Shown: positions 15,578-23,287 of the stretch, one piece after another
How the letters are laid out: every line of letters starts with the position of its first letter
How positions within the stretch are numbered: the first letter of the stretch is position 1
DNA from: Actinomadura nitritigenes
GTDB lineage: Bacteria > Actinomycetota > Actinomycetes > Streptosporangiales > Streptosporangiaceae
Assembly (NCBI RefSeq): GCF_017573545.1
Contig: NZ_JAGEOK010000003.1
Location: forward strand, 338,462-402,461
Reading direction: 5' to 3'
Length of the DNA stretch: 64,000 bases
Position numbers and translations under genes: made by a program
Notes under the pieces: model-generated
Told to the model about the DNA's origin: nothing
The model's database searches: none
The model's input: only the letters and a program-made list of their open reading frames with translations

Positions 15578-16248
15578 GCCGCCGCACCGGCGCGGCGCGC
15601 GCGATCGGCTTCGTGCTCGGGACGCTCCTCTGCGCCGCCCTCGTCCTTCCGCTGGCCCCGCAGAGCGCCTCCGCCTGCGACGTCGGCTACGAGTACAAGC
15701 CGACCGTCGATCTCAAGCACTTCGGGCACACCCGCGCCTGCTCGACGTCCACGTCCCTTGGCGGCGCCACCATCGTCGCCGTCCTGGCCCTGGGAGCCCT
15801 CGCCGCCGCCGGCGCGATGGCCTTCAAACGCGGCGCCGCGGCGGTCGGCGCCTCTTCCGCCGGTCCCGGTCCCTCCCCGGCCCTGATCGCCTACCTGCGG
15901 GCGACGGGCCTGTCCTTCCCCGCACGGTCGTCAGGTCCCCCGCCCGGAGCGCCCCCGTACCAGCCGCCGGGTCCCGTGCAGGGACGGCCCGCGCCGCCGT
16001 ATCCGCCGCATCCCGGCTACCCGCAGCCTCCTGCCGCAGGAGGTCCCGGACCGGTACCTCCGCAGGCGCCTCCCGGCCCCCGGACCGTGCCCCCGCAGGC
16101 ACCGCCCGGCTGGACCGTGCCCCCGCAGGCACCGCCGCCGGGCGTCGCGCCGGGCCCGTGGAGCCCCCGGCCACCGCAGGGCCCGAGTCCGCAGCCTCCT
16201 CCCCCTCAGCCGCGCCCCGACGGCGAAGGCCCCCGCCCAGCGCCCTAA
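15574..16248 (+). CDS. Two-TM envelope protein with Pro-rich cytoplasmic tail
   Basis: 224-residue protein of unknown function. An N-terminal helix or signal peptide (about 12-35, ending SASA before Cys35) leads to a short extracytoplasmic loop (35-58) with Cys35 and Cys56, which could pair. A second helix (about 63-86) follows, and then a 130-residue tail dominated by Pro, Gly, Ala and Gln, with repeated PPQAPPG units. The start ATG overlaps the previous stop. A similar Pro-rich tail ends the PrsW-like protein, so the two tails may meet a common partner. No known domain recognised. Confidence 0.6.
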   Translation: MSRRTGAARAIGFVLGTLLCAALVLPLAPQSASACDVGYEYKPTVDLKHFGHTRACSTSTSLGGATIVAVLALGALAAAGAMAFKRGAAAVGASSAGPGPSPALIAYLRATGLSFPARSSGPPPGAPPYQPPGPVQGRPAPPYPPHPGYPQPPAAGGPGPVPPQAPPGPRTVPPQAPPGWTVPPQAPPPGVAPGPWSPRPPQGPSPQPPPPQPRPDGEGPRPAP

Positions 16249-16349
16249 CCACTCCCTGCGGACGCACGGCCGGCGCGTGCGTCCACGACGCCGATCCCCC
16301 TCCCGCCTGACCTTCCGCCAGGAGCAGGACGACCGCCAAGGAGGCGACG

Positions 16350-18881
16350 ATGCGCATCCGCCCCGCCGGACGGCCGGCACGGCCGGGCCGCCGGCTCGCC
16401 GCGGTCCTGGCGGCGGCCCTGGTCGCCCTCGCCGCCGCGAGCCCGGGCGCGTCGGCGGCCCGGACGGCTCCCTCGGCCGCACGCGCGCCGGCCGCCTGGA
16501 CGGCCCCGGCCGCGTCCGGTGGAGGACCCGACCTCGGCAACGTGTCGCTGTTCTGGACGGCCCGCGGCCGCGTCATCCTCGACAAGATCGTCAAGGACGA
16601 GTATCTGGCGCAGTTCAACACCACCTACGCCGCCACCTGGCTGGCGCTGCCCGACGTGTCCCCGGCGGCCGCCGGGGAGGTCGACCAGATCCTGCGGGAC
16701 AACTGGGGGCAGAACGAGGAGGCGGGCACCGAGGTCCAGGTCGTGGCGGCGCAGACGATCGAGAAGAACGACCCGGAGCTCTACGCGGAGCTGCGCGCGG
16801 CGAAGGAGATCGTCCCGAACGGCACCGTCCTCCAGACCGTCGGACGCAACTGGTCGCAGGCACCGGGCAAGAACAACGGCCTCCTCGCGCTGCACGCCGA
16901 GATCATGGCGCTCAAGGCCCAGGTGAAGGCGAAGTACGTCGAGGCGGCGCTGAAGGCCGGGAAGACGCCGGCGCAGATCAAGGCTTCGCTGCGCAAGCTC
17001 GACGCCCAGCTCAGGAAGCGCGGTGAGGGCACCGCGTACCGCACCGAACTGCAGCGGGCCCGCAAGCTCGATCATGTGAAGATCACGAAGACCGAGCTCT
17101 CCGCCGGTGACCTGGTCACGAACCAGCCCTGCGGCAACAAGTCGGGCTCGAGGTGCAGCGCCATCGCCAAGGACGCCGACTACGTCGTCCCGACCCAGAC
17201 CATGGGCGGTCTCGCCATCGGCACGGACTACCTGCTCGCCGTCCTGCACCGGACCGACGACGCGCTGGCGCGGCAGGACGAGGCCGCCGCACTGGAGTGG
17301 GCCGGCCATCTCACCGAGATCGCGAAGGGCCTCCAGGCGACCTACGAGACCGGCGTCGCGGGCTCCAAGCCGACGGCCAAGGTGCAACTGCTCACCGCGG
17401 CGCGCAAGCAGGCGATGGACATCCTGAAGAAGGAGGACTTCAACTACCGCTACAAGGACCAGCCGAAGGTCGCCGACAAGGTGAACGAGTCGCGGAAGGC
17501 CCTCAACAAGTACGGCGAAGGCCCCACGCAGGTCCAGAAACGCGTCGACGAGGCCAAGAAGGACGACCAGAAAAAGAAGAAACAGGCGTGCGCCGTGACG
17601 GGAATGATCCTGCCGGTCCCCGGACTGCGGGCGGCGGCGCCGGCGGCGTTCCCGTTGAAGGACCCGTGCGACGGTGAGGAGGAGAGCGGGCTCGTCAAGG
17701 GCCTCATGTCCGGCGACCTTGGCGGGGTCGACTTCTCCACGTTGCAGATGCGCTACATGTCCGACGACGGCGGCCACGTGAAGTACTCCTTCTCCGGCCG
17801 CCCGGGCGCCCCCGGGGTCGTGCAGGACGTCGGGTCGGGCTTCGACGCGGTCGCGGCCGGCAACGCCGACCTGCGGACGTGGCTGGTGCTGGACCCGAGC
17901 AAGTTCTGGGTCAACCTCAACCCCACCGAACCCGACCGGATCGTCGACCCGGCCCTCGGGCGGACGAACGCCGGCCGGGCCCTGCTCGACGCCGACTACC
18001 AGATGAAGCGCACCGCCGGGAAGCTGCTGGACCCGAACACCGGGGTCGGGGCGAAGTACTGGGACGCGATGGAGGCCGCCTCGGACAAGCCCTGCGCCGA
18101 GACCCGGCTGTGGATCGTGCCCGGCGACGTCGAGGTGCGCGAGGACGGCTCGTCCCTGTACATCCTGAAGGCGGACCTCGCGGTGAAGGCCCAGGCGACC
18201 GATATCGGCAACACCGGCAAGCTGTCCTGCGCGACCGACCCCGCGACGCAGGCGCGCAGCGAGCGGCTGGAGCAGACGCTGATCGTGCCGGAGGTGGCCA
18301 AGGCGGTCAATACCGACCCGGCGTACGCGCCGATCCGCCGCGCGTTCCTGGCCCGCGTCGTCGCGCAGTGGATCCGCAAGCGGCACGGCGACGGCCACCG
18401 CACGTCGTTCGACGGCCTCATCGGCTCGGGCGACCTCGGCTCGGCGCAGCTCACGGACGGGTGGCGGCCCCGGCAGGTCTACGACTCCTACGTCCGTTCC
18501 ATCCAGAACGGCGACTTCACCTTCACCCGGACCGTGGAACGAGGCGGCGTGCGGATGCGGATGCGGATCGTGACCGGCGGTGTCGACTTCGGCAAGGTCC
18601 CGATGACGCCGGTCGACGCCGCGCGGATGGACCGCGAGCATCCGGGGCTTCCGCGGACGGTGCGGGCGTCCGCGTCCCGCCCCACGTCCGCCGCGGACGG
18701 TTCGATCTGGCTGGGCGGGACCGACGCGTCGCCGGACAACGGGCTGTGGTCCCGGACGTCCGGCACCGTGCGGGCGTTCGCGAACGGGCGTACCGGCGTC
18801 GCGGCGATCATCGTGGTCGCGCTCGTGGTGGTGGTCTTCGGCCTCCGCACCGGTTCCGGGCGCCGGCGCCGGGCGTCGTGA
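16350..18881 (+). CDS. Large secreted protein with C-terminal membrane anchor, unknown function
   Basis: 843-residue exported protein. A signal peptide ends near residue 36 (GASA). The N-terminal half is mainly helical, with a very charged Lys/Asp/Glu stretch at about 350-415 that ends in KKKK and may be coiled coil. A sharply different segment at about 513-560 (FWVNLNPTEPDRIVDPALGR, then TNAGRALLDADYQMKRT) looks strongly constrained; I have a memory-level impression of similar blocks in other uncharacterised secreted proteins, unverified. A C-terminal helix (about 816-834) followed by Arg residues anchors it. Cys are few and may pair. It ends the four-gene cluster; AAGGAGG precedes the ATG. 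Confidence 0.6.
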   Translation: MRIRPAGRPARPGRRLAAVLAAALVALAAASPGASAARTAPSAARAPAAWTAPAASGGGPDLGNVSLFWTARGRVILDKIVKDEYLAQFNTTYAATWLALPDVSPAAAGEVDQILRDNWGQNEEAGTEVQVVAAQTIEKNDPELYAELRAAKEIVPNGTVLQTVGRNWSQAPGKNNGLLALHAEIMALKAQVKAKYVEAALKAGKTPAQIKASLRKLDAQLRKRGEGTAYRTELQRARKLDHVKITKTELSAGDLVTNQPCGNKSGSRCSAIAKDADYVVPTQTMGGLAIGTDYLLAVLHRTDDALARQDEAAALEWAGHLTEIAKGLQATYETGVAGSKPTAKVQLLTAARKQAMDILKKEDFNYRYKDQPKVADKVNESRKALNKYGEGPTQVQKRVDEAKKDDQKKKKQACAVTGMILPVPGLRAAAPAAFPLKDPCDGEEESGLVKGLMSGDLGGVDFSTLQMRYMSDDGGHVKYSFSGRPGAPGVVQDVGSGFDAVAAGNADLRTWLVLDPSKFWVNLNPTEPDRIVDPALGRTNAGRALLDADYQMKRTAGKLLDPNTGVGAKYWDAMEAASDKPCAETRLWIVPGDVEVREDGSSLYILKADLAVKAQATDIGNTGKLSCATDPATQARSERLEQTLIVPEVAKAVNTDPAYAPIRRAFLARVVAQWIRKRHGDGHRTSFDGLIGSGDLGSAQLTDGWRPRQVYDSYVRSIQNGDFTFTRTVERGGVRMRMRIVTGGVDFGKVPMTPVDAARMDREHPGLPRTVRASASRPTSAADGSIWLGGTDASPDNGLWSRTSGTVRAFANGRTGVAAIIVVALVVVVFGLRTGSGRRRRAS

Positions 18882-18899
18882 CGGCCCGCGAAAGCAGAA

Positions 18900-18933
18900 G
18901 ACCGCGGGTCCGAACGGATCCGCGGTCGCTTTT
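18900..18933 (+). terminator. Rho-independent terminator after the envelope cluster
   Basis: Arms 18900-18912 and 18915-18927 (13 bp, one G-T wobble) followed by GCTTTT, 20 bases after the stop of the 843-residue protein and just before the convergent tRNA gene. Confidence 0.8.
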
Positions 18934-18941
18934 CCCTGATG

Positions 18942-19014
18942 TACCCCCGAGCGGATTCGAACCGCCGTTACCGCCTTGAGAGGGCGGCGTCCTAGGCCAC
19001 TAGACGACGGGGGC
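18942..19014 (-). tRNA. tRNA-Glu (anticodon CUC)
   Basis: 73-nt cloverleaf on the minus strand, without an encoded CCA. The 5' end is GCCCCCG pairing with CGGGGGU before discriminator A, the D arm begins TCGTCTAGTGG, the anticodon loop is CT-CTC-AA and the T loop is TTCGAAT. The G1-U72 pair is usual for actinobacterial tRNA-Glu. It is identical to the copy at 19233-19305. Confidence 0.95.
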
Positions 19015-19115
19015 AGGACTGTCGGCCTTGGCGGTCTCCCGCTCGGGCCTCGCCCAGCTTACCGGACCCGGACCCCCACCTCGAACCGAATTTCACTCCG
19101 GAACCGGTGCGCCCA

Positions 19116-19222
19116 GCGGCTCGCGCGGCGGAGCCGCGCACCAGGGGTTCCAGGGGGTCGCCCCCTGGGCAAACACAAAGAGCGGTGGCGACGTCGGCCG
19201 GAGGCCGACGAGCACACCGCTC
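19116..19222. repeat. Three tandem hairpins between the two tRNA-Glu genes
   Basis: The 218-bp spacer holds three successive inverted repeats: GCGGCTC/GAGCCGC (19116-19137), CCAGGGGG/CCCCCTGG (19150-19168), and a nested structure with outer arms GAGCGGTG/CACCGCTC (19180-19222) and inner arms GTCGGCC/GGCCGAC (19193-19209). No gene is seen. It could be an intergenic repeat element or a processing signal. Confidence 0.5.
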
Positions 19223-19232
19223 GCAGCGAACG

Positions 19233-19305
19233 TACCCCCGAGCGGATTCGAACCGCCGTTACCGCCTTGAGAGGGCGGCGTCCTAGGCCACTAGACGACG
19301 GGGGC
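19233..19305 (-). tRNA. tRNA-Glu (anticodon CUC), second identical copy
   Basis: The same 73 bases as the gene at 18942-19014, with different flanks on both sides, so the duplication covers just the tRNA itself. Anticodon CTC. It lies 22 bases from the tRNA-Gln gene and is probably in the same transcript (Gln, Glu, Glu). Confidence 0.95.
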
Positions 19306-19327
19306 CTGTCCACGAAGGTGGACGGAG

Positions 19328-19399
19328 CTGGGGTACCAGGACTCGAACCTAGACTAAGTGAACCAGAATCACTCGTGCTGCCGATTACACCATACCCCA
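19328..19399 (-). tRNA. tRNA-Gln (anticodon CUG)
   Basis: 72-nt cloverleaf on the minus strand. The acceptor is TGGGGTA/TACCCCA with discriminator G, the anticodon stem AGTGA/TCACT holds loop TT-CTG-GT, and the T loop is TTCGAGT. No encoded CCA. It is the first of three tRNAs in the minus-strand order Gln, Glu, Glu. Confidence 0.95.
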
Positions 19400-19502
19400 G
19401 TGCGGTACGGGCTTCCCGGCCGTTTCCGGCTGGTCGCTCGCGCCTCGAAGAGAATACAGGACAGCGGGTCAGCGGCCAAAACGATTGCCGCCGCGGGCGG
19501 GA

Positions 19503-20135
19503 TCAGCGGCTGAAGTCGGGCGGGCCCACGTGCTCGTCGCCCCACTCGACGAGGGGGCGCAGGCGGCGCCAGGCGTCCCGGACGCGGGTGACGACCTCGG
19601 GCGTCGCCATCCAGGGGTCCGCGGGCCATCCCTCGTGGGCGTAGAGGGAGCGGTGGCGGAGCAGCTCCAGGCGGGGGTGGTCCTCGGGAGTGCCGCGGGG
19701 ACGGGTCTTGAGGCGGTCCCCGGCGATCTCGAGGCCGGCGGCGCGCAGGTCGTCCACGATGGCCTGGAGCCGCTTGCCGGACGAGTCGGAGCCGACGGCG
19801 GCCCGGTAGCGGCGGAGCTGCTCCGGCGTGGGCGCGTACATGCCGCCGGCGACCATCAGCCCGTCGGCGTCGATCTGGACGTAGAAGCCGCCGCTGTGAC
19901 CGCCCTGGTGGGTCTTGTAGGGCGTCTTGTCCTTGCTGAAGCGGACGTCGCGGTAGGGGCGGAACAGCTTGACCGCGCCGAACTCCTCCTCCAGTTCGGC
20001 GCACAGGTCGGCCATCGGGCCGCGGACGTGTTCGTCGTAGACCCGGCGGTTGGCCGTCCAGTAGGACTTGCTGTTGTCGGCGAGGAGGCCCTCGTAGAAC
20101 TCGAACGCCTCGCCGCTGAAGCCGGTGAACGCCAT
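19503..20135 (-). CDS. DUF2461 family protein
   Basis: 210-residue cytoplasmic protein of the DUF2461 (TIGR02453) family, whose biochemical role is not established. Typical segments are GFSGEAFEFYEGLLADNSK near the start, FRPYRDVRFSKDKTPYKTHQ in the middle and the GGFYVQIDADGLMVAGGMY strand. The length is normal for the family. GGGGGAGG gives a strong ribosome site. A perfect 13-bp inverted repeat lies 12 bases upstream of the start codon, after the FAH-family gene. Confidence 0.88.
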   Translation of the reverse strand: MAFTGFSGEAFEFYEGLLADNSKSYWTANRRVYDEHVRGPMADLCAELEEEFGAVKLFRPYRDVRFSKDKTPYKTHQGGHSGGFYVQIDADGLMVAGGMYAPTPEQLRRYRAAVGSDSSGKRLQAIVDDLRAAGLEIAGDRLKTRPRGTPEDHPRLELLRHRSLYAHEGWPADPWMATPEVVTRVRDAWRRLRPLVEWGDEHVGPPDFSR

Positions 20136-20147
20136 GACCTCCCCCTT

Positions 20148-20180
20148 CGTACGGCGTCCCCAGCTTAGGGACGCCGTACG
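20148..20180 (-). terminator. Perfect inverted repeat between FAH-family and DUF2461 genes
   Basis: 13-bp arms CGTACGGCGTCCC / GGGACGCCGTACG with a 7-base loop, 9 bases after the FAH-family stop and just before the DUF2461 ribosome site. It is either a terminator for the upstream gene or an operator/processing hairpin for the downstream one; there is no T-run. Confidence 0.6.
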
Positions 20181-20189
20181 ACAGCGGGG

Positions 20190-20954
20190 TCAGTCGCGGG
20201 CGACGACGCGGTTGGTGAGGGCGCCGACGTTCTCGACGGTGACCGTGACCTCGTCGCCGATCTCCAGGGGGCCGACGCCGGCGGGCGTGCCGGTGAGGAT
20301 GACGTCGCCGGGCAGCAGGGTCATGACCTGGCTGACGTACTCGACCAGGCTGGGAACGTCGTGCAGCAGCAGCGACGTGCGCGACTCCTGGCGGACCTCC
20401 CCGTTGACGGTGGTGGAGATCGCGAGGTCGGACGGGTCGGCCTCGGTCTCGATCCACGGGCCGAGGGGGCAGAAGGTGTCGAAGCCCTTCGCCCGCGTCC
20501 ACTGCCCGTCCTTCTTCTGCAGGTCGCGGGCGGTGACGTCGTTCGCGCAGGTGTAGCCGAGGATGACGTCGGCGGCGCGGGCGGCGGGGACCTCGCGGCA
20601 CATGCGGCCGATCACCACGGCGAGCTCGCCCTCGTGGTCGACGCGCTCGGAGAGCTTCTCCGGGTAGGCGATCGCCTCGCCGGGCCCGATCACCGCCGTG
20701 GACGGCTTGGCGAAGATCACCGGTTCGGCGGGCGGCTCGCCGCCCATCTCGCGGGCGTGGTCGGCGTAGTTCTTGCCGATCGCGATGACCTTGCTGGGCA
20801 GGATCGGGGCCAGCAGCCGGACGTCGGCGAGCGGGAAGCGCTGTCCGGTGAAGGTCAGGTCACCGAAGGGGTGGGCCGCGACGGCGGCGATGGTGTTCTC
20901 CTCCACCACGCCGAAGGACATGCCCTCGTCGGTGGAGAACCTGGCGATACGCAT
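20190..20954 (-). CDS. Fumarylacetoacetate hydrolase (FAH) family protein
   Basis: 254-residue metal-dependent C-C bond hydrolase, isomerase or decarboxylase of the FAH superfamily. Markers are GKNYADHAREMG (about 60-71), EPVIFAKPSTAVIGPGEAI, the metal-binding HEGELAVVIGR (about 109-119), and the C-terminal ILTGTPAGVGPLEIGDEV. It has the compact form with an N-terminal lid seen in oxaloacetate decarboxylase-like and hydroxyhepta-dienedioate isomerase-like members. Sequence alone does not fix the substrate. The gene stands between DUF2461 and the CBM2 protein on the same strand. Confidence 0.9.
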   Translation of the reverse strand: MRIARFSTDEGMSFGVVEENTIAAVAAHPFGDLTFTGQRFPLADVRLLAPILPSKVIAIGKNYADHAREMGGEPPAEPVIFAKPSTAVIGPGEAIAYPEKLSERVDHEGELAVVIGRMCREVPAARAADVILGYTCANDVTARDLQKKDGQWTRAKGFDTFCPLGPWIETEADPSDLAISTTVNGEVRQESRTSLLLHDVPSLVEYVSQVMTLLPGDVILTGTPAGVGPLEIGDEVTVTVENVGALTNRVVARD

Positions 20955-20976
20955 GGTCGAGAGCCTAGTACGCGGC

Positions 20977-21834
20977 TCAGAAGCCGCACGCGGCGCCGTT
21001 GAACAGGCACGCGCGCGGCGCCGCCGGGGCGCCGGACGCGCCGAACTGGACGTCCATGGTGCCGCCGGGCGGGATCGGGTCGGCGCCGTCGGCGTTCACG
21101 ATCACCGGATGGGACCCGCCCCGGACGAGCCGGGCGTCCCAGACGCTCCGGACGTCGGCGCCGGGCGCGTCGAAGCTCACCCGCCACGTCTGCATGGGAC
21201 GTCCGGTGCGGTTGGTGATGACGAACCGGCCTTCGTAGTAGCCGTCGTCCCGCTGGACGAGCCGGTAGGTGATGCCGCTGCCGGTCACCACCGACCCCGG
21301 GGACCCCGCCGGAGCACCGGGCGCGGGACGGCCCGAGGCCGGAGCGCGGGTCTTGGCCGGCGTCCCGGCGGCGTCCTCGCCGCCGTCGGATCCGCCTCCG
21401 CTGAACAGCGATACCGCGCCCAGCGCCACGGCCATCACCAGTGCGGCGGCGACCAGCGCCAGGAGGACCGGGAAGCGCCGCAGCCACGCGGCACCCTTCT
21501 CCCACGCCGGGGGCGCACCGGACCCGGCGAGCACCGGATCCGGCACGGGGCCCCCGGCGTTCCGCGGCCCCGCGATCAGCCGATCGTCCGGGTCGGGCGC
21601 CGGCGCCTCGCCGGCCGGTTCGGGCCGGTCGGGCGCCGTCGCGTCCGGATCGTCCCCGCCGGTGGGCTCGGACACGCCGGCGGGCGGCGCTGGCTCGGAG
21701 ACGCCGGCGGGCGGCGCTTCGCCGGTCTCCACCGGCGGATCCGCCGCGGCGGCCTCGGCCGGACGGGCGGGACGCAGGAACTCGACGGTGGTCGTGTGGT
21801 CGGGGGGCACGTAGCCGGGCTCGTCGCCGCTCAA
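20977..21834 (-). CDS. Membrane-anchored protein with C-terminal CBM2-like domain
   Basis: 285-residue protein: about 118 Pro/Ala-rich cytoplasmic residues, one membrane helix (about 121-143) and an exported Pro-rich linker. A C-terminal domain (about 185-285) resembles carbohydrate-binding module family 2: FVITNRTGRPMQTWRVSF, VRSVWDARL, PPGGTMDVQFG and the end PRACLFNGAACGF. CBM2 normally accompanies cellulases or chitinases; here no catalytic domain is attached. The start is TTG at 21834, supported by AGGAGGG 7 bases upstream. The CBM2 assignment rests on motif order and the NG-x-x-C ending. Confidence 0.72.
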   Translation of the reverse strand: MSGDEPGYVPPDHTTTVEFLRPARPAEAAAADPPVETGEAPPAGVSEPAPPAGVSEPTGGDDPDATAPDRPEPAGEAPAPDPDDRLIAGPRNAGGPVPDPVLAGSGAPPAWEKGAAWLRRFPVLLALVAAALVMAVALGAVSLFSGGGSDGGEDAAGTPAKTRAPASGRPAPGAPAGSPGSVVTGSGITYRLVQRDDGYYEGRFVITNRTGRPMQTWRVSFDAPGADVRSVWDARLVRGGSHPVIVNADGADPIPPGGTMDVQFGASGAPAAPRACLFNGAACGF

Positions 21835-21919
21835 CTCCTCGCCCTCCTGTGGCCGGGTCTCATGGAGTCCGACGGCGGGCGCGACGATCAGGTTCGAGGG
21901 GAACGCCGGAAATGTCCAC

Positions 21920-22291
21920 TCAGCACTGCTGGCCGGCGGGCTCCAGCCCCCGGCGGGCGGCCCGCCGCTGGTGCCGGTTGAGCATGTCGGTGATCAGCTC
22001 GATCGCGTCCGGGGTGGCGATGTCCTGGGCGCCGCTGAGCCAGCGGGTGGCCTCGGCGAGCAGGTCCTCGGCGGACCCGTCGGCGCCGTCGTCGGCCATC
22101 CGGCCGAGCACCGCGCCGAGCCGCAGCGCCGCGGCGTCGTGCCCGGACTCGGCGGCCCGGCGGAACCAGTCGGCGGCCTGCCCGAGATCGCCCTCGCACT
22201 CGTAGATCTCGCCCAGCCCGAAGGCGACGTCGGCCCAGGATCCGTCCGTGGGACGCCCGAGGTCCTCGGGACTCCAGGGTCGGACAGGCAT
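21920..22291 (-). CDS. Sel1/TPR-like repeat protein
   Basis: 123-residue all-helical protein. Residues 19-57 (ADVAFGLGEIYECEGDLGQA then ADWFRRAAESGHDAAALRLG) form a Sel1/TPR-type helix pair with the A..W.R.AAE.GH..A..LG signature. A second helical pair follows, and a basic tail ends in Cys. Such repeats mediate protein contacts. It precedes the CBM2 membrane gene by 85 bp on the same strand and may be co-transcribed. GGAGTGA lies 5 bases before the ATG. Confidence 0.6.
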   Translation of the reverse strand: MPVRPWSPEDLGRPTDGSWADVAFGLGEIYECEGDLGQAADWFRRAAESGHDAAALRLGAVLGRMADDGADGSAEDLLAEATRWLSGAQDIATPDAIELITDMLNRHQRRAARRGLEPAGQQC

Positions 22292-22446
22292 GCGATCACT
22301 CCGGTCGTTCGGCTACGGGACCACGGCGCGCGGGAACCTCACGCGTGCCGTGCGCGAACCATGGTGGCGGCGGCGCCCGAAATCCGCCACCGCTTTAGCC
22401 GGTTTTGTTGAAATATCCACCTGACCGGGTGTCAGGAGCGAAAAGA

Positions 22447-22468
22447 CGGTCGTCCGTTCGAACGACCG
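22447..22468 (-). terminator. Hairpin with T-tract in the Sel1/MhuD intergenic region
   Basis: CGGTCGT / ACGACCG with an 8-base loop. Read on the minus strand it is followed by TCTTTTC. It lies in the 277-bp gap between the divergent Sel1-like and MhuD-like genes, upstream of both, so a terminator here would act as an attenuator for the Sel1-like gene or as a barrier. The purpose is unclear. Confidence 0.35.
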
Positions 22469-22568
22469 CCCCTCACGTCACCGCCCCGGCCGCCGCCGGA
22501 GGGGGGCGCGTCCCGGCTTCGGGCGCGGTGAGTACGGTGGGCACGACAAGACGTGAAGGGGGTCGAGC

Positions 22569-22922
22569 GTGTCCGTCGTGAAGATCAACGTCCTCACCGT
22601 GAACCCGGAGATGCGTGAGGAGATCGAGAAGCGCTTCGCCGGGCGGGCGGGGCTGGTGGAGTCCGCGGAGGGCTTCGAGGGCTTCGAGCTGCTGCGGCCC
22701 GTGGAGGGCCAGGACCGGTACCTGGTCTACACGAAGTGGCGCAGCGAGGAGGACTTCCAGCGCTGGACGCAGAGCCAGGCGTTCCAGCACGGGCACGCGC
22801 AGGCCGCCGCCGAACGCCCCGCCGGCCACGGCCACGGCCACGGCCACGGCGGGCCCGCCGCGTCCGGCTCGGAGCTGTGGAGCTTCGAGGTCGTCGAGAG
22901 CGCCGGCCCCAAGCAGGGCTGA
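22569..22922 (+). CDS. MhuD/IsdG-like heme-degrading monooxygenase
   Basis: 117-residue dimeric ferredoxin-like (ABM) protein very similar in layout to mycobacterial MhuD, which opens heme and frees iron. The N-terminal VVKIN puts Asn at residue 7; residues 21-51 (KRFAGRAGLVESAEGFEGFE then LLRPVEGQDRY) and Trp66 in FQRW match. His74/His76 sit where MhuD has the heme-ligand His75. A His-Gly run (GHGHGHGHGG, 86-95) before the last strand is not a feature I associate with the family and may bind metal. GTG start with AAGGGGG upstream. The iron link fits the FhuF-like gene at 29.9 kb. Confidence 0.85.
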   Translation: MSVVKINVLTVNPEMREEIEKRFAGRAGLVESAEGFEGFELLRPVEGQDRYLVYTKWRSEEDFQRWTQSQAFQHGHAQAAAERPAGHGHGHGHGGPAASGSELWSFEVVESAGPKQG

Positions 22923-22977
22923 CCTGCCGCGACGCGGCGGGCGCGCGCCCGGCGAGGGCCCGTGCCCGCCGCCGCGG

Positions 22978-23259
22978 TCACCCCTTCACCAGGTCCTGGT
23001 AGTCGGGGTGCTTCTCGATCCACTTCTTGATGAACGGGCAGAGCGGCACGACCGGGTCGCCCTTGGCGCGGACGTCGTCGAGCGCGCCGCGGGCGAGGGC
23101 GCTGCCGATGCCCTTGCCCTCGAAGGCGGGGTCGACCTCGGTGTGGGTGAACACGACCGCGCCGCCGCGCCGCTCGTACTCGGCGAACCCGGCGAGGCCG
23201 CCGTCCACCCGGATCTCGTAGCGGCCTTCTCCGGCATTGTCGCTGATCTCGGTGCTCAT
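22978..23259 (-). CDS. GNAT-like N-acetyltransferase (YjdJ type)
   Basis: Small acetyltransferase (93 aa) of the compact GNAT group. The acetyl-CoA loop is in FEGKGIGSALARGAL (about residues 49-63; the Q/RxxGxG/A equivalent is EGKGIGSAL), followed by the family ending VPLCPFIKKWIEKHPDYQDL. It binds acetyl-CoA, and the acceptor is unknown. I prefer ATG at 23259, with GGGGG before it, over a GTG six codons upstream. It lies 28 bases from the cimA stop on the same strand but downstream of it. Confidence 0.82.
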   Translation of the reverse strand: MSTEISDNAGEGRYEIRVDGGLAGFAEYERRGGAVVFTHTEVDPAFEGKGIGSALARGALDDVRAKGDPVVPLCPFIKKWIEKHPDYQDLVKG

Positions 23260-23287
23260 CCCCCGATCATGCCCCACGCCGCGCGGG

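Noticed and set aside
18979..19644. Frames across the tRNA genes encoding repeated PSGFEPPLPP-like peptides
   Set aside because: These are translations of the complement of tRNA-Glu; a well-known false-gene artefact.
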